From: Chloroflexota bacterium
GTDB taxonomy: Bacteria > Chloroflexota > Anaerolineae > JACRMK01
DNA length: 15,606 nt
Direction of reading: 5' to 3'
Assembly (NCBI GenBank): GCA_016200765.1
Contig: JACQEC010000075.1
Location: 1 to 15,606 of the forward strand
In this document: in pieces, positions 6,181 through 14,221 of the stretch
How the letters are laid out: each line of letters opens with the position of its first letter
Numbering within the stretch: position 1 is the stretch's first letter
Notes under the pieces: generated by a model
Told to the model about the DNA's origin: nothing
The model's database searches: none
What the model saw: the letters and a program-made list of their open reading frames with translations, nothing else
Translations under genes and position numbers: made by a program

Positions 6181-6591
6181 TCAATCGCTGGCGCGCTCGA
6201 CGAGGATTTGCAACAGCGCTTCGGGATGAAGACTGCACGCCAGTTGATAACTGCCCGGCTGATAAAACCGCTCGACAAACCGCTGGCCGGGGTCAATAAT
6301 CAGCGGCCCCACCGTCACCGGCAAGCGGTCGTTGTTCTTGATGACCAGCGTATCGCGCCCACCCAACGTCAGCCGGATGGTATGGGGCAATATCTCAACG
6401 GCTTCGCCGCGATTCAACCGCTCCACGGTGCCCGGAGGCACATCGAATACCAACTGGTGCGCCGGATCGCTCTGCCCGCCTTGCCAGTTCCACCAGACTG
6501 TCCAGTTAGGCACGGCCACCAGTATCAGGAGCGCCGCCACAGACAGGCCGCCGCCGATCAGCGCAATGAGTCGCCGTCGAGTGAGTTGCAT
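6181..6591 (-). CDS. Cupredoxin-like exported protein with degenerate copper site
   Basis: This 136-aa protein has a signal or anchor helix (about residues 8-28, after MQLTRRR). Its C-terminus GSYQLACSLHPEALLQILV resembles the copper loop of small blue-copper proteins. C119 and H122 are present, but the methionine expected after them is replaced by leucine (126-127). The earlier loop, NNDRLPVTVGPLIIDPG (about 86-102), lacks the usual ligand histidine. The fold call is therefore cupredoxin-like, and a classical type 1 blue copper site is unlikely. It may bind Cu(I) weakly or play a structural role. It sits 10 nt after the PCuAC gene and has AAGGG upstream of its ATG. Confidence 0.72.
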   Translation of the reverse strand: MQLTRRRLIALIGGGLSVAALLILVAVPNWTVWWNWQGGQSDPAHQLVFDVPPGTVERLNRGEAVEILPHTIRLTLGGRDTLVIKNNDRLPVTVGPLIIDPGQRFVERFYQPGSYQLACSLHPEALLQILVERASD

Positions 6592-6601
6592 ATCAGCGCC
6601 C

Positions 6602-7123
6602 TTACTGGGCGCGCACCTCCGCCTGAATCTCTACCTCGCCTGCCCGTTCAAATTGAATCTTGATGGTCACTTTGTCGCCCACCTTCAGATCGCGCTTCAG
6701 CCCGATCAACATGAGATGGAAGCCGCCCGGCTCGAGTTTCACCTCGCCATAAGCGGGCACCGCAATCCCGTCAACCGGGCGCATCTGCATCATATCGCCC
6801 TTCTGCTCTTCGATGTGCAGCTCGACAGCGTTTGCGGCCTCACTCCGCGCCCCGACCAACCGGTCAGGCGTTTGGCCCGTGTTGCGCAGGGTCATATACG
6901 CCACATCGTTCGCGGCCGACGCCATGAGCGCGGCGGACGCTCCAACCGGCGTCGCCATCGCATCCGGCTGTGCCTCCTCCATACCGACTGCCGGGCGCAT
7001 CCAGGCGTTGCTCACCTGAATGGGGCCGGCCGATGCCGACGCGCCGCTGTTCGCGCTTGCGCTGCACCCCGCCAATGCCCACAGACCCACAACCACCCAC
7101 AAGAACCAGACTCTTCCGATCAT
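6602..7123 (-). CDS. PCuAC family periplasmic copper chaperone (lipoprotein)
   Basis: The 173-aa protein begins with a lipoprotein signal peptide ending in LAGC (C20). The conserved copper motif is exact in spacing: H103, ten residues, M114, twenty-one residues, H136-x-M138; the position after H103 is Ile where Met is common. MRPVDGIAVPAYGEVKLEPG and FHLMLIGLK are typical of the family. PCuAC proteins carry Cu(I) outside the membrane to the CuA site of cytochrome c oxidase, working with SCO1. An unusual Ala/Met-rich insert (about residues 46-71) lies between the WMRPA and AYMTLRNTG blocks, which normally are close together. The SCO1 gene is 26 nt upstream in the same operon. Confidence 0.92.
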   Translation of the reverse strand: MIGRVWFLWVVVGLWALAGCSASANSGASASAGPIQVSNAWMRPAVGMEEAQPDAMATPVGASAALMASAANDVAYMTLRNTGQTPDRLVGARSEAANAVELHIEEQKGDMMQMRPVDGIAVPAYGEVKLEPGGFHLMLIGLKRDLKVGDKVTIKIQFERAGEVEIQAEVRAQ

Positions 7124-7149
7124 TTGCTGATTGACTCCGCGGGGTCGAA

Positions 7150-7752
7150 TTACCCCTTCTCGTGAACGTAAAAGCGCACGTCATTGACCAGATCATCCAC
7201 CTGCAAACCGTATGGCATGATCTCGCGCAGACGCCCTGTGCGATCTATGACATAGATGAACGCCGAGTGATCAATCGAGTAGCCCAGCGCCGAGTTTGGC
7301 TCTTCCTTCCGCACGGCGGTGACCCCATAGGCTTTCATCACCGACTGCAATTCGTCGTCGCTGCCGCGCAGGCCCAGGAACGTCGGGTCGAAGACGGACA
7401 TATACCGCTGGAGGCGGCTCTGGCTGTCGCGCTCCGGGTCAATCGTGACAAACACGCCCTGCACATCATTCGCTTCCTGAAGGAGTTCGCGCCGCGCCGC
7501 CGCCATCTGCGCCACCGACACCGGGCACACGTTGGGACAGGCGGAGTAGCCGAAGAAGATCAGGACAATCTTGCCCCGCTGATCGCTCAGGCGAAAGGCG
7601 CGACCGTTCTGGTCGGTCAGCGTGAAATCGGGCGCGAACTTGGGCGGCTCGATCACGCCGCCGCGCAAACTGTACCCACTGCCGCAGGCGCTCAAGACCA
7701 GCGCCGCCGCGAGCCATAGCCAGCTACTCAGAATTGCCTTTTTTCGCATCAT
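7150..7752 (-). CDS. SCO1/SenC family copper-binding thioredoxin-fold lipoprotein
   Basis: This 200-aa protein has a lipobox LSAC (C23). It has a thioredoxin fold with FTLTDQNGRAFRLSDQRGK, the copper/redox motif CPNVC (C72, C76), TIDPERD (103-109), and the distal ligand H162 in YSIDHSAFIYVID. These are all the residues expected of a working SCO1, which inserts or reduces copper at the CuA centre of cytochrome oxidase. Two ATGs (7752, 7749) are possible starts. It follows the MFS gene by 20 nt and precedes PCuAC, its usual partner. No oxidase subunits lie in the window. Confidence 0.93.
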   Translation of the reverse strand: MMRKKAILSSWLWLAAALVLSACGSGYSLRGGVIEPPKFAPDFTLTDQNGRAFRLSDQRGKIVLIFFGYSACPNVCPVSVAQMAAARRELLQEANDVQGVFVTIDPERDSQSRLQRYMSVFDPTFLGLRGSDDELQSVMKAYGVTAVRKEEPNSALGYSIDHSAFIYVIDRTGRLREIMPYGLQVDDLVNDVRFYVHEKG

Positions 7753-7772
7753 GCCCGAGCCCCGCCTTACCT

Positions 7773-9203
7773 CTAATGACCGCTGATCTGCTCCAGGCTG
7801 CGACTGTGGGTTTCAACACCCACGATATAGAGAACCACAGCCCCGATCACAAGGCCAATGGTCAGCGGTAAGTTCAGGCCGAACCAGTTGCCTCCGGCGG
7901 TCAGGTAGAGACCGCCAAAAAACGGGCCCACCACACCGCCGAGCCTGTTCACCGCCGATATAATTCCGGAGCGGCGCACGCGCACCGAGGTCGGAAAAAT
8001 CTCTGCGCCGTAGAACGAGAGCGTGCCGTTAATGGACGTGACGAGAAAGAAGATGACGCCCATGAGCGGAATCATCAGCAGTGGCGTAAAGAGTCCAAAG
8101 GTAGCGCCGTATCCCAGCGCAAAGAGCGCGGCGCCGGCGGCCAGAGCGTAGCCAACCAACGTGCCGCGCGTGCCCCATTTGCGCAGCACAATGCTGGTCA
8201 GCACCAACGCCGGCAGCGCCGAAAGGGCCGAGACTGCGAGAAAGAGGGACGATGAGGCGCCCGAGTAGCCAAGATTGATCAACATCGTCGGCAACCACGT
8301 CACGAAACTGAAGTTGGCCAGACCGGCGCCGAACGCAAAGACGCCAATCGCGATGGTGCGGGCCCTCAGGCTGGTAGGCGCGATCGTTGACGCCGGTTGG
8401 GAGGCCGCAATATGGGATTGGACCGATGGGCTTGACTGGGGAGGTGTCGTGATAACGCCGACAAACCTTTCAGCCGAGGCGCGCGCTTCGTCTATTCTGC
8501 CCTTCTTGATGAGATAGCGCGCCGATTCGGGGACGACGTTGTTGCGCATGACAAACACAATCAGCCCCAGCGGAATATTCAAAAGCCACATCCAGCGCCA
8601 GGCATCCGTTTCGGGCAGGAAAGACTTCAAAACCGCCGAGACAAGAGCGACCTGTAAATAGCCTAACAGCGAGCCGAGCATACCCAGAAACAATAAAGAG
8701 CGCGCGCGCCCCTTGGCCGGCAAATATTCGGCGGCCAGCGCGTAGACGATAGGCGCTTCGCCACCCACGCCAAACCCCATGATAAAGCAGGCCAGCAGGG
8801 AGTTCCAATAAGCCACCGCCAGCCCGCACAGGCAGGCGATGGAGAAAACGGCGACCGTCCATAACAGCGTGGGACGCCGGCCAATGCGGTCGGCCACAAA
8901 TCCCCAGACGACGGAGCCGATCACGATACCGCTCAATCCCGCGACGGCCAGATACGACGACTCGACCGCGGACAAACCCCACATCGCCTTCATACCCGGA
9001 ATGACGAAGGCAATGTTGAACGGCTTGGCGTAGTCGAACGTCAGCGCCGCAACCAACGCGACCAAGAAAATCTGATGCCGACGGGTCAGCGGCGAATTAT
9101 CCAGCGCGTCAATGATGGCCTGCCCCTCTCTCAACTGCGCCTCCGTGGTAGGCCGCGCTGGTGTGCTTATCTTTCCGCGCCCAACGTTCATAGCCGATGA
9201 CAT
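7773..9203 (-). CDS. Major facilitator superfamily transporter (sugar-porter/SV2-like type)
   Basis: This is a 12-span MFS protein. GFVADRIGRRPTL is motif A in the loop between spans 2 and 3, and PESARYLIKKGRIDEA in the central loop is typical of the sugar-porter and metabolite:H+ symporter group. The central loop is extended by a Pro/Ser-rich stretch. I chose ATG at 9203 because GGGGTGG lies 5 nt upstream; an ATG at 9218 adds five residues but has no ribosome site. It heads the SCO1-PCuAC operon. The substrate is not clear. The known MFS copper importer CcoA is of another branch, and I see no clear copper motifs here, so a copper role would rest on position alone. Confidence 0.85.
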   Translation of the reverse strand: MSSAMNVGRGKISTPARPTTEAQLREGQAIIDALDNSPLTRRHQIFLVALVAALTFDYAKPFNIAFVIPGMKAMWGLSAVESSYLAVAGLSGIVIGSVVWGFVADRIGRRPTLLWTVAVFSIACLCGLAVAYWNSLLACFIMGFGVGGEAPIVYALAAEYLPAKGRARSLLFLGMLGSLLGYLQVALVSAVLKSFLPETDAWRWMWLLNIPLGLIVFVMRNNVVPESARYLIKKGRIDEARASAERFVGVITTPPQSSPSVQSHIAASQPASTIAPTSLRARTIAIGVFAFGAGLANFSFVTWLPTMLINLGYSGASSSLFLAVSALSALPALVLTSIVLRKWGTRGTLVGYALAAGAALFALGYGATFGLFTPLLMIPLMGVIFFLVTSINGTLSFYGAEIFPTSVRVRRSGIISAVNRLGGVVGPFFGGLYLTAGGNWFGLNLPLTIGLVIGAVVLYIVGVETHSRSLEQISGH

Positions 9204-9256
9204 GCATTCCACCCCCATTCAATTTGGGCAGGCCAATAAACGTTAGATGGCCTCGA

Positions 9257-9271
9257 CAGGTTCAGCACCTG
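9257..9271. promoter_or_regulatory. Small dyad near the predicted transcription start of the copper operon
   Basis: CAGGT-TCAGC-ACCTG is a 5-bp-arm inverted repeat located a few bases downstream of the predicted start site on the minus strand. It could be an operator but is short enough to be chance. Confidence 0.3.
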
Positions 9272-9282
9272 CGCCTGCATCT

Positions 9283-9311
9283 ATCATAGCCTGAGTTGCG
9301 GCGTTTGTCTG
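9283..9311 (-). promoter_or_regulatory. Putative promoter of the MFS-SCO1-PCuAC operon
   Basis: On the minus strand CAGACA (9306-9311, four of six bases of the -35 consensus) is 17 bp from TATGAT (9283-9288, five of six of the -10). It lies in the 157-nt gap between the response regulator and the MFS gene. Confidence 0.45.
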
Positions 9312-9375
9312 TCAGAGGAGTTTGATAATAAGGGGGAGAATGCTTGATGAAACCGCCCTACAGCCCGAAAAGCCG

Positions 9376-10026
9376 TTACTCGAGCGGTGTGAGGCCGTGC
9401 TGGATGGCGAAGCGCGTCAATGCGGGGAGGTCGGCGATATCGAGCTTCGTCATCAGGCGACTGCGATAAGTCTCGACCGTCTTGGGCGACAGCCCTAAAA
9501 TCCCGGCAATTTCGCTATTGGACTTCCCTTCGACCGTCAGTTGGAGGATTTCGCGCTCGCGGCCGCTCAAGCGATCCAGCGGGCTTGCCGTGCGAGCCGC
9601 ATCGCGCTGGTGCAGATAATCATCCAGCACCGCGCCCGCGATGCGCTGGCTCAGGTAGCGGCGGCCAGCGTGGACGGCGCGCACCGCGTCCACGACCTCC
9701 GCCGCCGCCGATTCCTTCAGCAGATAGCCCCGCACGCCGGCCTGAAACGCCCGGTAGATATGCTCGGCCGTCGAATGCATGGAGAGAATGACGACTTGCG
9801 TCTCGGGAGCCGTTTTGGAGATCTGCAGAGCGGCCTCGATGCCGTTCAATTCCGGCATCGAGATGTCCATAATCACCACATTGGGCTGGAGTTGTTGAAC
9901 CTGTCGCGCCGCCTCGCGCCCGTTGGCGGCTATGCCCACCACACGAATATCCGCTTGCGCCTCCAGCAGGAAGCGCAGCGCCTCGCACAACACCATGTGG
10001 TCGTCGGCCAGAAAGACGGAGATCAC
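9376..10026 (-). CDS. NarL/LuxR-family response regulator
   Basis: The 216-aa protein has a receiver domain with acidic pocket D8-D9, phosphoacceptor D54 in MDISMPELNG, S82 and K104. It is followed by a LuxR-type helix-turn-helix domain (about residues 150-210: LSGREREILQLTVEGKSNSEIAGIL, LSPKTVETYRSRLMTKLDI). All key residues are present. The GTG start overlaps the kinase stop (GTGA), so the two are translationally coupled. It is likely activated by the adjacent kinase and binds DNA as a dimer. The gene immediately downstream is the MFS-copper operon, a possible but unproven target. Confidence 0.95.
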   Translation of the reverse strand: MISVFLADDHMVLCEALRFLLEAQADIRVVGIAANGREAARQVQQLQPNVVIMDISMPELNGIEAALQISKTAPETQVVILSMHSTAEHIYRAFQAGVRGYLLKESAAAEVVDAVRAVHAGRRYLSQRIAGAVLDDYLHQRDAARTASPLDRLSGREREILQLTVEGKSNSEIAGILGLSPKTVETYRSRLMTKLDIADLPALTRFAIQHGLTPLE

Positions 10027-11396
10027 CGGCTCACCTCGACGGTTACCGTAGTGCCGTGCCCCGGCACAGAGTGCACCCGCAACCGAGCCTCAAGCGCTTC
10101 CGCCCGTTCGCGCATACTGACCAGCCCCAGGCCGCGCCGCTCGCCCGGCTGGACCGCCGCCTGTGTATCAAAGCCCACGCCATCATCGGCGATGGACAGC
10201 CGGATAGCCGTATCCAGGCACTCCAACTCAATCTTGACCTGCGTGGCCTGCGCGTGTTTGGTGACGTTGTGCAGAGCTTCCTGCGTAATCCGGAACAGCC
10301 CGGCCTCCACCGACACGGGCGGCCGCGGCTCTAATTCTTCGGCCTGCGCGACGGCGCGAATGCCGGTGCGCTCCGAGAATTGCGCGGCGTACCAGCGCAG
10401 GGCGCTGGCCAGCCCATAATCGTCCAGCACCGGCGGCCGCAGTTCGGTCATCACATCGCGCGTGCGCTCGATGGTTTCCTGCAAAAGGTTCAGGCTGTCG
10501 TTCAACCGCGCGCCCACGCTCGGCGGCGCATCGGGCGGCAGTTGACTGCGGATCAGGTTCAGATTGATGCTCAGCACGGTCAGGTTCAGGCCCACCTTGT
10601 CGTGCAGTTCGCGCGCCAGCGCGCGGCGCTCCAGGGTCTGCGCCTCTTCCATACGCCTCGAGAGGTCTTGCAGGCTCTCCCGCGCCGCGCGCACCTGTTC
10701 AAACAGCCGCGCGTTCACGATCGCCTGCGCGGCCTGATGGGCGATGCCCTGCAACAGCATCATCTCCATGTCCGTGAACGCGCGCGGCTCGCCGGGCGCG
10801 ATGACGTTGATGACCCCGATCCGTTCATCCTCGCGCAACATGCCCATCGTCAAGATCGTGCGGAGATTCAACTCTCGGATGAGCCCGGCGTTGCGCGCGC
10901 CGGTCACGGCCTGTAGATCGGCAATCACGCTGACCGCGCCGTGCCGTTTCAAGGTGTCGCCATAAGCGGCCGCGGGGATGGCCTGATTCTCGCGCAGGTA
11001 AGCGCGGGGCAAGCCGTAAGCCGCCGTTTCATTGACGACATCGCGCTCCGCGTCGTAAAGGCCCAGGCTCACCGCTGGGGCAAACAGCGCATGGGCGGTT
11101 TCTTCGCAGACCGCATCGAGCACCGTTTGCAGGTCAAGTTGCGCGTTGAGCAGGCCGGCCACGCGCACCAGCGCCTCGGCGCGGTTCGCCTCGCGCCGCA
11201 GGCGCTCCTCGGCGGTTTTCCACTGCGCCTGCTCGGCTTGCAGTTGTGCGTTGAGCCGCTCCAATTCGGCCACAGGGTCGCCGACCACCGCTTCCGGTGC
11301 GCCCCGCGTCGCCGCCCGTTTCAAATCTTTGACGCCCACGCTCCTACTTTCCCTCTCTGTCTCGGATTCTGCCTCTCTTTGCCATACTACTATCAT
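10023..11396 (-). CDS. Soluble GAF-domain sensor histidine kinase (HisKA_3, NarX/LiaS-like transmitter)
   Basis: The 457-aa protein has no membrane span. The order is an N-terminal coiled coil (about 40-80), a GAF domain (about 85-232), a second short coiled coil, and a HisKA_3 dimerisation helix with H265 in ARELHDKVG. An HATPase domain follows with N377, DDGVGFD (404-410) and GLGL (422-425). It would sense a cytoplasmic signal or bound ligand and phosphorylate the response regulator encoded next. The start is uncertain. ATG at 11396 overlaps the preceding gene by 53 nt, and a GTG near 11339, right behind AGGAG, or a later TTG are alternatives; the first 20 residues (many Glu/Arg/Ser) look non-conserved. 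It lies at the end of the YfhO-like gene. Confidence 0.92.
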   Translation of the reverse strand: MIVVWQREAESETERESRSVGVKDLKRAATRGAPEAVVGDPVAELERLNAQLQAEQAQWKTAEERLRREANRAEALVRVAGLLNAQLDLQTVLDAVCEETAHALFAPAVSLGLYDAERDVVNETAAYGLPRAYLRENQAIPAAAYGDTLKRHGAVSVIADLQAVTGARNAGLIRELNLRTILTMGMLREDERIGVINVIAPGEPRAFTDMEMMLLQGIAHQAAQAIVNARLFEQVRAARESLQDLSRRMEEAQTLERRALARELHDKVGLNLTVLSINLNLIRSQLPPDAPPSVGARLNDSLNLLQETIERTRDVMTELRPPVLDDYGLASALRWYAAQFSERTGIRAVAQAEELEPRPPVSVEAGLFRITQEALHNVTKHAQATQVKIELECLDTAIRLSIADDGVGFDTQAAVQPGERRGLGLVSMRERAEALEARLRVHSVPGHGTTVTVEVSR

Positions 11397-13794
11397 ACTG
11401 CCGCGCCGCCAAAACCAACATACCCGCGATGACGAGCGTTGCCGCCGTCAGCATGAAGCCAACGCGAACACTCTCCGGCTCAAAGGTAAAATCAATCTGA
11501 TGCGGACCGGCGCTGACGAAGACGGCGCGGTAGAGATAATCGGCGCGATAAATCTTCGTGGGCTGGCCGTTATCCCGCGCTGCCCACCCGTTGTACCACG
11601 TATCCGTCAGCAGTAGGAAAGCGTCCGACGGCGCGTCCACCTGAACCTGCACATGACGATCAGAGAGCGTGACCAGACTGACCCTTTCGGCGCCGCCGGG
11701 AACAGGGCCGCGGTTCTGCCCGCCGACGAGATTGAGCGCCGGGCCGGACGGCATTTCCTCAAGATAGAGCACGGCACGAGGGTCGAAGGCAGGCTGTGTC
11801 AGCCGCGCCAGCAGACTCGGAGCGTCTGCTAAAACGGCTCCGGTATAAACCAGCGACGCCCGCGGCAGGGCGCTTTGATTGCGAACAATACGCGCCCGGT
11901 CGCTCTCGCTCGCCGGCGCAAAATTCAGCAGATCAAACCGCCCGGCGCGCCACGCCGGAGCCCCGTTAGCCGTCATCGCCTCAAGCGCATAGACCAACCA
12001 ACTGACTTCGCGCCCGGCGCGCGCGGCCACCTCTAGCTCAATCGCCCGGATGGACGCCGTATTCTCGCCCACTGGAATATCGGCTTGATACAGATGGCGG
12101 GTATAGGGCGTGCTGGAGTCATCGTTGGCGGTGAAACTGAACACGACCGGCGCAAGGCGATGCCGCGCGAAGCCGCGAATGTCCGGCCGCTCCAGCGCCC
12201 ACTCGGCGCTCTCGATTCCCGCGCGGATCGGCAGTCGCATCGCGCGCCCCAGCGTGTCGGTCACGATGATTTGCGCGACCGTATCCCCCTGATTGACCTG
12301 CGGCGCGTGCTCAAGCGCCGACACGATGTGGAGGCTCGTTATCGTCTGCGGCGGCGACAACACAAAAGTCCGCTGCGACGACGGCGACGAGGCCACCAGG
12401 TTGACCAGCGGCGCGCGCGGGTCGTAAGGCCGGGGGGGAGCAGTCGCGCCCGCATCGGAAGGTTCAGGCGTGGGCCGCGGCGGCACCACGACCCATGCCG
12501 CGCCCGACAGGTCGAGCAGGCGGTTGTTGGAGTTCTGGATTGCGTCCAAAATCTGGCTCTGCCGCTGGATTTCCAACGACGAATAGCCCGCCGCCTCCGG
12601 CACGCCCCAGCGCAGTAGGCGATCCGGTTGTGTCGCCGAGCGCGGCCACGAGAACACCCGCGCGCCGTCCGTGTGGGCGATGAGCCATTGGGTCACGGGT
12701 TCGGGCTGGCTGATGGCTTCAACCGGCACGGCCTGCCAGAAGTCGGAGGCAAAATACGACAGGTCGCCGAGGACGAGCAGGAGCGTGATTGCCCGCAAGA
12801 GGGGATAGGAGAGACGGCGGCTGGCGGCCAGCGCCAGCCAGAGCGCGCCCGCGAATAACGCGATGACGCTGGCCGCGAAGCGCGGGTTGCCCAGCCAAAC
12901 CGCCCACTGCGCGTAGTCCAACAGCCGTTTGGCGGCTGGCAGAAGCCCCGAATTCGGCAGGGCGCGATAGTTCGCGTCAAGCCACGCGGTTGCGGCTTCG
13001 CGGTTCGCGCCGATCAGCCCGGCGACGCTGAACGCGCCAATCACCAGCGCTCCCGCCGCGAGCAGAAGGCCAACCGCCGACATCCGTCCACGCCTTGAAG
13101 CGTTCTCTCCAGACAGCAGGGCGTGCGCGCCGTTGGCCGCCAGCACGGCCAGCGCAAAATCGGTTACCAGCAAGAAGCGGGCCGGAGCGCGCAGGACATT
13201 GAAAACCGGCAGGCTATAGAGCCAGTGATGCACATTGAGCGGCGCGTACTCGGCCATCGCCAACCATACGCTAACCACAGCCACCAGCGCCCAAAACACC
13301 GTCTGCCGGTTGCGCCGCAGGACTAAACCGGTGACTACGAGCATCAGGGGCAGAATGCCGACATAGACGGCGGTTTCCCAGTTCGCCCACAGCCCCCACT
13401 GCGCGCCCGAGCGGTCGCGGAAGAAATACGGCCAGATCAGCGTGACCAGATTGTAGGGGGGAAAACTGTAAGACGTTGCAAAGCCGTAATCCACGCCAAC
13501 CCCGCGCGCGCTGGCATTAGCCAGCTCGAGCGTAGGGATCAACTGCGCGGCCGCCATTCCGAAAGCCAGCCCACCCATCAGCAGGGGCACAATCAGTAAC
13601 CGCGCGACCTTCATCACCACCAACCTCTCCCCTCGCCCCTCTCTCCTCTCCCCTCTCCCATACCTGGGAGAGGGGCCGGGGGTGAGGCCCCCAACGCGGA
13701 ACACCAGAAACGCCCCCGCCAGCATCCACGTCATGATCGGCACTTGCGCGTGACCGCCCAGCCACTGCAAGGCGTGCGCGGCGGCGGCGACCAC
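11344..13794 (-). CDS. YfhO-like integral membrane protein, main (C-terminal) part of a frameshifted gene
   Basis: This frame encodes about 10 membrane spans, then a large exported domain (NLVASSPSSQRTFVLSPPQ, WYNGWAARDNGQPTKIYRADYLYRAVFV) and a last C-terminal span (VRVGFMLTAATLVIAGMLVL). The 'W..GW.A..dG....i..a......v....G.h.i.f.f.P' ending is the signature of YfhO-type proteins, GT-C-like enzymes involved in glycosylating surface polymers. The first visible residues, HALQWLGGHAQVPIMTWM, correspond to an internal span, so the start of the real protein is in the other frame (13517-14221). Residues about 35-60 are a family A repeat read through in frame (13620-13690). Whether this part is made on its own is unknown. 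Confidence 0.8.
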   Translation of the reverse strand: MVAAAAHALQWLGGHAQVPIMTWMLAGAFLVFRVGGLTPGPSPRYGRGERREGRGERLVVMKVARLLIVPLLMGGLAFGMAAAQLIPTLELANASARGVGVDYGFATSYSFPPYNLVTLIWPYFFRDRSGAQWGLWANWETAVYVGILPLMLVVTGLVLRRNRQTVFWALVAVVSVWLAMAEYAPLNVHHWLYSLPVFNVLRAPARFLLVTDFALAVLAANGAHALLSGENASRRGRMSAVGLLLAAGALVIGAFSVAGLIGANREAATAWLDANYRALPNSGLLPAAKRLLDYAQWAVWLGNPRFAASVIALFAGALWLALAASRRLSYPLLRAITLLLVLGDLSYFASDFWQAVPVEAISQPEPVTQWLIAHTDGARVFSWPRSATQPDRLLRWGVPEAAGYSSLEIQRQSQILDAIQNSNNRLLDLSGAAWVVVPPRPTPEPSDAGATAPPRPYDPRAPLVNLVASSPSSQRTFVLSPPQTITSLHIVSALEHAPQVNQGDTVAQIIVTDTLGRAMRLPIRAGIESAEWALERPDIRGFARHRLAPVVFSFTANDDSSTPYTRHLYQADIPVGENTASIRAIELEVAARAGREVSWLVYALEAMTANGAPAWRAGRFDLLNFAPASESDRARIVRNQSALPRASLVYTGAVLADAPSLLARLTQPAFDPRAVLYLEEMPSGPALNLVGGQNRGPVPGGAERVSLVTLSDRHVQVQVDAPSDAFLLLTDTWYNGWAARDNGQPTKIYRADYLYRAVFVSAGPHQIDFTFEPESVRVGFMLTAATLVIAGMLVLAARQYDSSMAKRGRIRDREGK

Positions 13795-14221
13795 GAGCCA
13801 GAAGCGCGAAGACCCAGCCCGCGATGACCGAAGCCGCGCGGTTGAATTGCAGATGCCGCGCCAGCGCGTACATGCACACCGCCGACAGCGCCGTCGAGAG
13901 CGCCAGCACCAGCACGAAACCTTGCGGCGTGTTCCACCCGATCATCACCCAGTTCAACGGGAACAGCGCGCCGGACTCCGAATCGGCAAACAGCGGGAAA
14001 CCGTTATAGAGGTCGCCGGTCCACAGCGGTAGTTGCCCCGCGCGCAGGGACTCGGCGACGCGGTGCATGACGGGCCAGAAGTAGTTGGGGATGTCGTCTT
14101 CGTAGGGGATCGTCTGGAAGACGAAGTACGGAACGAACGGCAGTAACGCGCCGCCGATCAGAACGCAAAGCGCCAACACACGGGGCTCAAAACCGTTGAG
14201 CGTTACGCGTGCACGCGCCAA
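13517..14221 (-). pseudogene. YfhO-like protein, N-terminal fragment (frameshifted)
   Basis: From the TTG at 14221 (or GTG near 14182) the frame reads a first span, VLALCVLIGGALLPFVPYFVF, then IPYEDDIPNYFWPVMHRVAESLRAGQLPLWTGDLYNGFPLFAD. This acidic periplasmic loop and 'G..PLW....y.G.Pl.a' pattern begin YfhO-type proteins. Sense is lost after ASVIAGWVFA near 13806, where the frame turns Arg-rich. Coding sense continues one frame over (FWLVVAAAAHALQW, from about 13803). A loop of roughly 30 residues usually found between these spans is also missing, so a deletion plus frameshift is likely. The tail to 13517 is out-of-frame read-through. It overlaps the upstream small gene by 19 nt if TTG is used. 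Confidence 0.72.
13620..13695. repeat. Palindromic C/G-rich repeat, family A copy 2, in the YfhO-like gene
   Basis: It shares with copy 1 the exact 11-bp hairpin arms CCCCTCTCCCA (13650-13660) and TGGGAGAGGGG (13665-13675) and a CTCACCCC-type end. CCAAC lies at both ends (13620-13624 and 13691-13695), a possible 5-bp target duplication; but the 71-bp period is not a multiple of three, so simple excision would not restore the present frame. It encodes GGLTPGPSPRYGRGERREGR-type sequence between two membrane spans. Confidence 0.8.

Noticed and set aside
5640..6296. Minus-strand 218-codon open frame overlapping the FixH-like gene
   Set aside because: The other frame has a clean membrane anchor and a FixH-like end; this one is Arg/Gly/Gln-rich.
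7773..9203. MFS protein considered as a CcoA-like copper importer
   Set aside because: The central-loop PESARYL motif and overall pattern fit sugar-porter/SV2-like transporters; no paired Met/His copper motifs seen.
9251..9271. CTCGACAGGTTCAGCACCTG compared with the TTCGACAGGCTCAG-type short repeat
   Set aside because: Several mismatches; the match is too weak to call a copy, though the dyad inside it is listed separately.
9541..10419. Plus-strand 292-codon open frame opposite the two-component genes
   Set aside because: Antisense to intact receiver, HTH and HATPase motifs; composition is shadow-like.
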